Shown here: in pieces, positions 60,664-64,000 of the stretch
Layout of the letters: each line of letters starts with the position of its first letter
Position numbering within the stretch: position 1 is the stretch's first letter
Assembly: GCF_003148905.1 (NCBI RefSeq)
Contig: NZ_QGHC01000008.1
Coordinates: forward strand, 124,001 to 188,000
DNA length: 64,000 nucleotides
Origin: Fulvimonas soli
GTDB taxonomy: Bacteria > Pseudomonadota > Gammaproteobacteria > Xanthomonadales > Rhodanobacteraceae
Direction: 5' to 3'
The notes under the pieces: model-generated
Database searches by the model: none
What the model was told of the DNA's origin: nothing
The model's input: the letters and a program-made list of their open reading frames with translations, nothing else
Position numbers and translations under genes: made by a program

Positions 60664-62049
60664 TCAATGCGCGCGCGGGTCGTAGCCGGTCATCGCCGCG
60701 CGCGGCTCGGGCAGCTTGCCGCGCAGCTCGTGCACCTGCGCCGCGGCCACCGCATCGCCGCGGTTGCCCCAGCTCGAGCGCACGAAGCTCAGCACCTGCG
60801 CGACGTCCTGGTCGGACAGGCGTGCGCCGAACGGCGGCATGGCGAACTGCGTGGGCCCGCCTTCGGTGCCCGGCATGGCGCCGCCGCCGAGCACGAGGCG
60901 GATCAGCGAGGCGGGGTTCCCGCCGTTCACCGCCGGGTTGCCCGCCAGCGCCGGGTAGACCTGCGCGTAGCCGCGGCCGTCGCTGCGGTGGCAGGCGGCG
61001 CAGTTGTCCAGGTACAGCCGCGCGCCGGCGGCGGAGGCGTCGCCCGCGTGCAGGGCCTTGGCCACGGCCGCGTCGTAGGCGGGCGCGGCTTCCTCGCGGC
61101 GCGGCGGCAGCGATTTCAGGTAGCGTGCCACCGCGTGCAGGTCCGCGTCGGTGAAGTACTGCGTGCTGTGCTCGACGGCGTCGACCATGCTGCCGAAGAT
61201 CGCGCTGCGCCCGTTGCGGCCGGTCTTGAGCAGCTCCACCAGCTCGTCCTCGCCGACGCCGCCCAGGCCGCTGGCGGCCTCGCCGCGCAGGCTCGGCGCC
61301 ACCCAGTTGTCGATGCTGCCGCCGCTCAGGTAGAGCGGGCCGCCGCGCGCATCCAGCGCCTTCTCCTGCAGGGTGATGGCGCGCGGCGTGTGGCAGGCGC
61401 CGCAGTGGCCCAGGCCCTCGACCAGGTAGGCGCCGCGCGCCAGCACCGGGTCGGCGCCGCCCGGCGCCGGCACGCTGGCGGGCGCCCTGGGCGCGAACAG
61501 CGCGCGCCAGTAGGCCAGCGGCCAGCGCATCGACAGCGGCCAGGGAATGCCGCTGGCGCGGTCGGGCTGCGCCACCGGCGCCACGCCGTGCATCAGGTAG
61601 GCGTACAGCGCGGCGAGGTCGGCGTCGCTGATGCGCGAGAAGGCCGGGTACGGCATCGCCGGGTAGAGCGAGCGGCCGTGGCGGTCCACGCCGCGGCGCA
61701 CCGCGCGCTCGAACTCGCCGTAGGTGTAGGCGCCGATGCCGGTGTCGCGGTCGGGCGTGATGTTGGTGCTGTAGATGGCGCCCACCGGCGAGGCGATGGC
61801 CAGGCCGCCGGCGAACGGCCGGCCGCCCGGCGCGGTGTGGCAGGCCGCGCAGTCGCCGAGCCGCGCCACGTAGGCGCCCTGCTCGATCAGCTCCGGCGAG
61901 GCCGGCAGCGGGGCCTGCGCCTGCGGATTGCCGCCCACCGGCACGAGGCGGCTGCCGAGCACCGCCAGCAGCAGCAGGACCGCCAGCGCCAGCACCAGCC
62001 AGCCCAGCGTCCGCCACCCGGAGCCGCGTCGTCTGCTCGTGGCGTTCAT
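60664..62049 (-). CDS. Triheme cytochrome c subunit of a membrane dehydrogenase
   Basis: A 461-residue protein with one N-terminal membrane anchor (LGWLVLALAVLLLLAVLGS, about 14-33). Three CxxCH haem sites follow: CAACH near 69, CGACH near 215, and CAACH near 357. This three-haem architecture matches the cytochrome subunit of gluconate 2-dehydrogenase and alcohol dehydrogenase complexes, which passes electrons to ubiquinone. It overlaps the GMC flavoprotein gene by ATGA. Confidence 0.92.
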   Translation of the reverse strand: MNATSRRRGSGWRTLGWLVLALAVLLLLAVLGSRLVPVGGNPQAQAPLPASPELIEQGAYVARLGDCAACHTAPGGRPFAGGLAIASPVGAIYSTNITPDRDTGIGAYTYGEFERAVRRGVDRHGRSLYPAMPYPAFSRISDADLAALYAYLMHGVAPVAQPDRASGIPWPLSMRWPLAYWRALFAPRAPASVPAPGGADPVLARGAYLVEGLGHCGACHTPRAITLQEKALDARGGPLYLSGGSIDNWVAPSLRGEAASGLGGVGEDELVELLKTGRNGRSAIFGSMVDAVEHSTQYFTDADLHAVARYLKSLPPRREEAAPAYDAAVAKALHAGDASAAGARLYLDNCAACHRSDGRGYAQVYPALAGNPAVNGGNPASLIRLVLGGGAMPGTEGGPTQFAMPPFGARLSDQDVAQVLSFVRSSWGNRGDAVAAAQVHELRGKLPEPRAAMTGYDPRAH

Positions 62050-63821
62050 GCCTGCACCAGCGGGCCGGGATGCTTGAGGTAGGTCTCGCGGATCGCCCTG
62101 GCCGCCCAGTAGGTGAGCCCGCCGATCAGGCCGGTGGGGTTGTAGCCGAGGTTCTGCGGGAAGGCCGAGGCGCCGGTGACGAACACGTTGGGCACGTCCC
62201 AGCTCTGCAGGTAGCGGTTGAGCGCGCTGGTGGACGGGTCGCTGCCCATGATCACGCCGCCGGTGGTGTGCGTGGTCTGGTACTGGCGGATGTCGTAGTG
62301 GTCGCCCGGCTGGCGCACGGTCTGCGACGACTGGCGCGGTTTCATCGCGTCGACCACTTCCTGCGCGCGGTCGGTGACGAAGCGGGTCATCCTGTACTCG
62401 TTGTCGTGCCAGTCGAAGGTGATGCGCAGCAGCGGCTGGCCGAAGGCGTCCCTGTAGGTGGGATCGAGGTCCAGGTAGCGGTCGCGGTAGGCCATCACCG
62501 AGCCGTGCGTGCCGACGAAGGTGGTGTGCAGGTAGCTCTGCTTGGCCGCGCGCTTCCACGCCGCGCCCCAGGCCGGCGTGCCCGGCGGCACGGCCAGCTG
62601 CTGGATCGGCCGCCCGCCGGTCTGCCCGCCGAACAGGTAGGCGCCGCCGACGAAGCCGTGCGGGCCGTGGTCGAAGTGGTCGGAGTTGAAGTCGTCCACG
62701 ATCTGCGTGCCGCCCGCGCCGGCGCCGATGAACGGATTGATCGCCGTGTCGGGGTCGTAGAAGGCGGCGATGCTGCTCATCATCTGGTAGGCGTAGTTGC
62801 GCCCGATCACGCCGGTGCCGCTGGCCGGGTCGTAGGGCTTGCCGATGCCCGACAGCAGCATCAGCCGCACGTTGTGCATCTGGAACGCGGCCACGATCAC
62901 CAGCTCGGCCGGCTGCTCGACCTGCTCGCCCTGCGCGTCGACGTAGGTGACGCCGGTGGCGCGCCTGCCGCCGGCGTCGAGGTTCACCTTGAGCACGTGG
63001 CTCCGCGTGCGCAGCTGGAAGTTCGGCCTGCGCATCAGCACCGGCAGGATCGTGGTCTGCGGCGCGGCCTTGGAGTACATGTAGCAGCCGAAGCGCTCGC
63101 AGAAGCCGCAGAAGTTGCACGGCCCCAGCCGCACGCCGAGCGGGTTGGTGTACGGCCGCGAGGCGTTGGAGGAAGGCTGCGGGAACGGGTGCAGGCCGCG
63201 CTCGCGCGCCGCGTCGGCGAACAGTTGCGCGCCGTAGGTGTCGGCCATCGGCGGGTTGGGATAGTCCCTGGCGCGCGGCCCCTCGAACGGGTTGCCGCCC
63301 TCCTGGATGCGCCCGCCCAGGTTGCCGGCGCGGCCGGAGGTGCCGCACAGGTACTCGAACTTCTCCAGGTACGGCTCCAGCTCGGCGTAGCCGACGCCGT
63401 AGTCCTGGATCTGCATGTCCGGCGGGGTGAACTTCGCGCCGTAGCGCTGGCGGACGTGGCTGGCGAACTCCAGGTCCTCCGGCGAGGGCCGGTAGTGCTG
63501 GCCGTTCCAGTGCACGCCGGCGCCGCCGACGTTGTTGCCGAACAGGAACGAGCCGTACTGCCGGTACGGCACCGCGGTCTCGTTCACGCCATGGCGGATG
63601 GTGACCGTCTCGCGCGCCAGCGGCTGGAACAGCATGCCGCGGATGCCGTAGGCCAGCTCGTCGACGATGCCGGGGTAACTGAAGTCCGGCGAGGTGTCGC
63701 GGTACTCGCCGCGCTCCAGCGCCAGCACCTTCAGGCCCGCCTCGGCCAGCTCCATGCCCATGATCGCGCCGGTCCAGCCGAAGCCGACGATCACCGCGTC
63801 CACCGGCGGCATGCGCTTCAT
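62046..63821 (-). CDS. GMC-family dehydrogenase flavoprotein (gluconate 2-dehydrogenase type)
   Basis: A 591-residue catalytic subunit. The FAD-binding motif VDAVIVGFGWTGAIMGMELAEAG is at the N-terminus. FGNNVGGAGVHWNGQHYR near 95-112 and the C-terminal QTTHTTGGVIMG near 490 (with the active-site His) follow, as does VTGASAFPQNLGYNPTGLIGGL. A Cys cluster (CNFCGFCERFGCYM) near 235-248 is notable and could hold an iron-sulfur centre. It is co-transcribed with the cytochrome c and subunit 3 genes. The substrate (a sugar acid, sugar or alcohol) is not readable. Confidence 0.88.
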   Translation of the reverse strand: MKRMPPVDAVIVGFGWTGAIMGMELAEAGLKVLALERGEYRDTSPDFSYPGIVDELAYGIRGMLFQPLARETVTIRHGVNETAVPYRQYGSFLFGNNVGGAGVHWNGQHYRPSPEDLEFASHVRQRYGAKFTPPDMQIQDYGVGYAELEPYLEKFEYLCGTSGRAGNLGGRIQEGGNPFEGPRARDYPNPPMADTYGAQLFADAARERGLHPFPQPSSNASRPYTNPLGVRLGPCNFCGFCERFGCYMYSKAAPQTTILPVLMRRPNFQLRTRSHVLKVNLDAGGRRATGVTYVDAQGEQVEQPAELVIVAAFQMHNVRLMLLSGIGKPYDPASGTGVIGRNYAYQMMSSIAAFYDPDTAINPFIGAGAGGTQIVDDFNSDHFDHGPHGFVGGAYLFGGQTGGRPIQQLAVPPGTPAWGAAWKRAAKQSYLHTTFVGTHGSVMAYRDRYLDLDPTYRDAFGQPLLRITFDWHDNEYRMTRFVTDRAQEVVDAMKPRQSSQTVRQPGDHYDIRQYQTTHTTGGVIMGSDPSTSALNRYLQSWDVPNVFVTGASAFPQNLGYNPTGLIGGLTYWAARAIRETYLKHPGPLVQA

Positions 63822-64000
63822 GCGCGCGCTCCCTTGATCGACACCGGCCCCAGCGGATAGGGCTTGCCCGGCTGCTCCGACCAGTCCATGAAGTCGGCGC
63901 GGGCGCCGGGGAAGCCGATCATCTTCCAGCTGCCCATGCCCTTGTTGCCGCCGTACATCGGGTCGGCGAAGTAGCCTTCCTTGGTGTTGGTGAGCAGCTG
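63818..64000 (-). CDS. Gluconate 2-dehydrogenase subunit 3-like protein (partial)
   Basis: Only the last 60 residues are present; the gene continues past the right edge. The peptide includes EGYFADPMYGGNKGMGSWKMIGFPG, the conserved C-terminal block of the small subunit 3 family. That subunit usually carries a Tat signal and helps export and mature the flavoprotein. The stop overlaps the GMC start by ATGA. Confidence 0.88.
   Translation of the reverse strand, partial: QLLTNTKEGYFADPMYGGNKGMGSWKMIGFPGARADFMDWSEQPGKPYPLGPVSIKGARA

Overview
This is a GC-rich (about 70% by eye), gene-dense bacterial chromosome segment. It has the gene content and repeats of a Xanthomonadales/Lysobacterales gammaproteobacterium, possibly Rhodanobacteraceae or Lysobacteraceae. 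The evidence is a mltB-rlpA-dacC-ybeD-lipB-lipA cell-wall/lipoate operon, a split B12-dependent ribonucleotide reductase (NrdJa + NrdJb), a histone-H1-like Lys/Ala-rich protein, and repeats built on a GTGGGAGCGGCCTCCGGCCG core. I saw no rRNA, convincing tRNA, CRISPR array, phage or transposase.

Layout. 1-9.4 kb holds housekeeping and single genes: the end of a cysteine dioxygenase-like gene with a YdhS-like flavoprotein, cardiolipin synthase, nicotinamidase, a CPXCG protein, an orphan PIN-domain protein, a sulfotransferase, a HAD phosphatase, an AmiD-like amidase lipoprotein, a META/DUF4377 lipoprotein and a YciI protein. 9.7-29 kb is an adhesion island. An OmlA/OmpA lipoprotein and a 1605-residue trimeric autotransporter adhesin lie on the minus strand, followed by an AraC-type regulator also on the minus strand. 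A complete Tad (tight adherence, Flp-type IVc pilus) operon then runs away on the plus strand: flp, prepilin peptidase, tadE, cpaB, cpaC, tadZ, tadA, tadB, tadC, tadD, a DUF3613 gene and tadG.

29-36 kb is a patchwork region that carries decay. It has a DUF2968 lipoprotein, a 5'-truncated YihY/BrkB gene, a ribbon-helix-helix protein with a glyoxalase-fold protein, and a methyltransferase broken by two frame changes. It continues with a carboxylesterase, HdeD, an EEP-family phosphatase/nuclease, a GGDEF scrap and a small cysteine-rich protein. 36-42 kb carries a ClC channel with CBS domains, a GH30 glycosidase, thiopurine methyltransferase, a DUF3016 protein and a zinc-ribbon/PH-domain protein.

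42-52.9 kb carries nrdJb, the histone-like gene and nrdJa, with a likely NrdR box upstream. Divergent from these are a Do-family periplasmic protease, a phosphate-binding-protein/LysM fusion, a HAD phosphatase, an M17 aminopeptidase and an M1 metallopeptidase. 52.9-60.6 kb is the envelope operon region (prc, lipA, lipB, ybeD, dacC, rlpA, mltB). 60.7-64 kb is a three-gene membrane-bound dehydrogenase set: triheme cytochrome c, GMC flavoprotein, and a subunit-3-like protein cut by the window edge.

The most notable items are the physically linked trimeric autotransporter/Tad island with an AraC regulator between them, a pair of 25-bp direct repeats 42 bp apart upstream of the adhesin, the DUF3613 protein inside the Tad operon, the histone-like gene between the two halves of the class II reductase, and the PstS-like/LysM fusion. 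All names come from reading the sequence; no database search was run.
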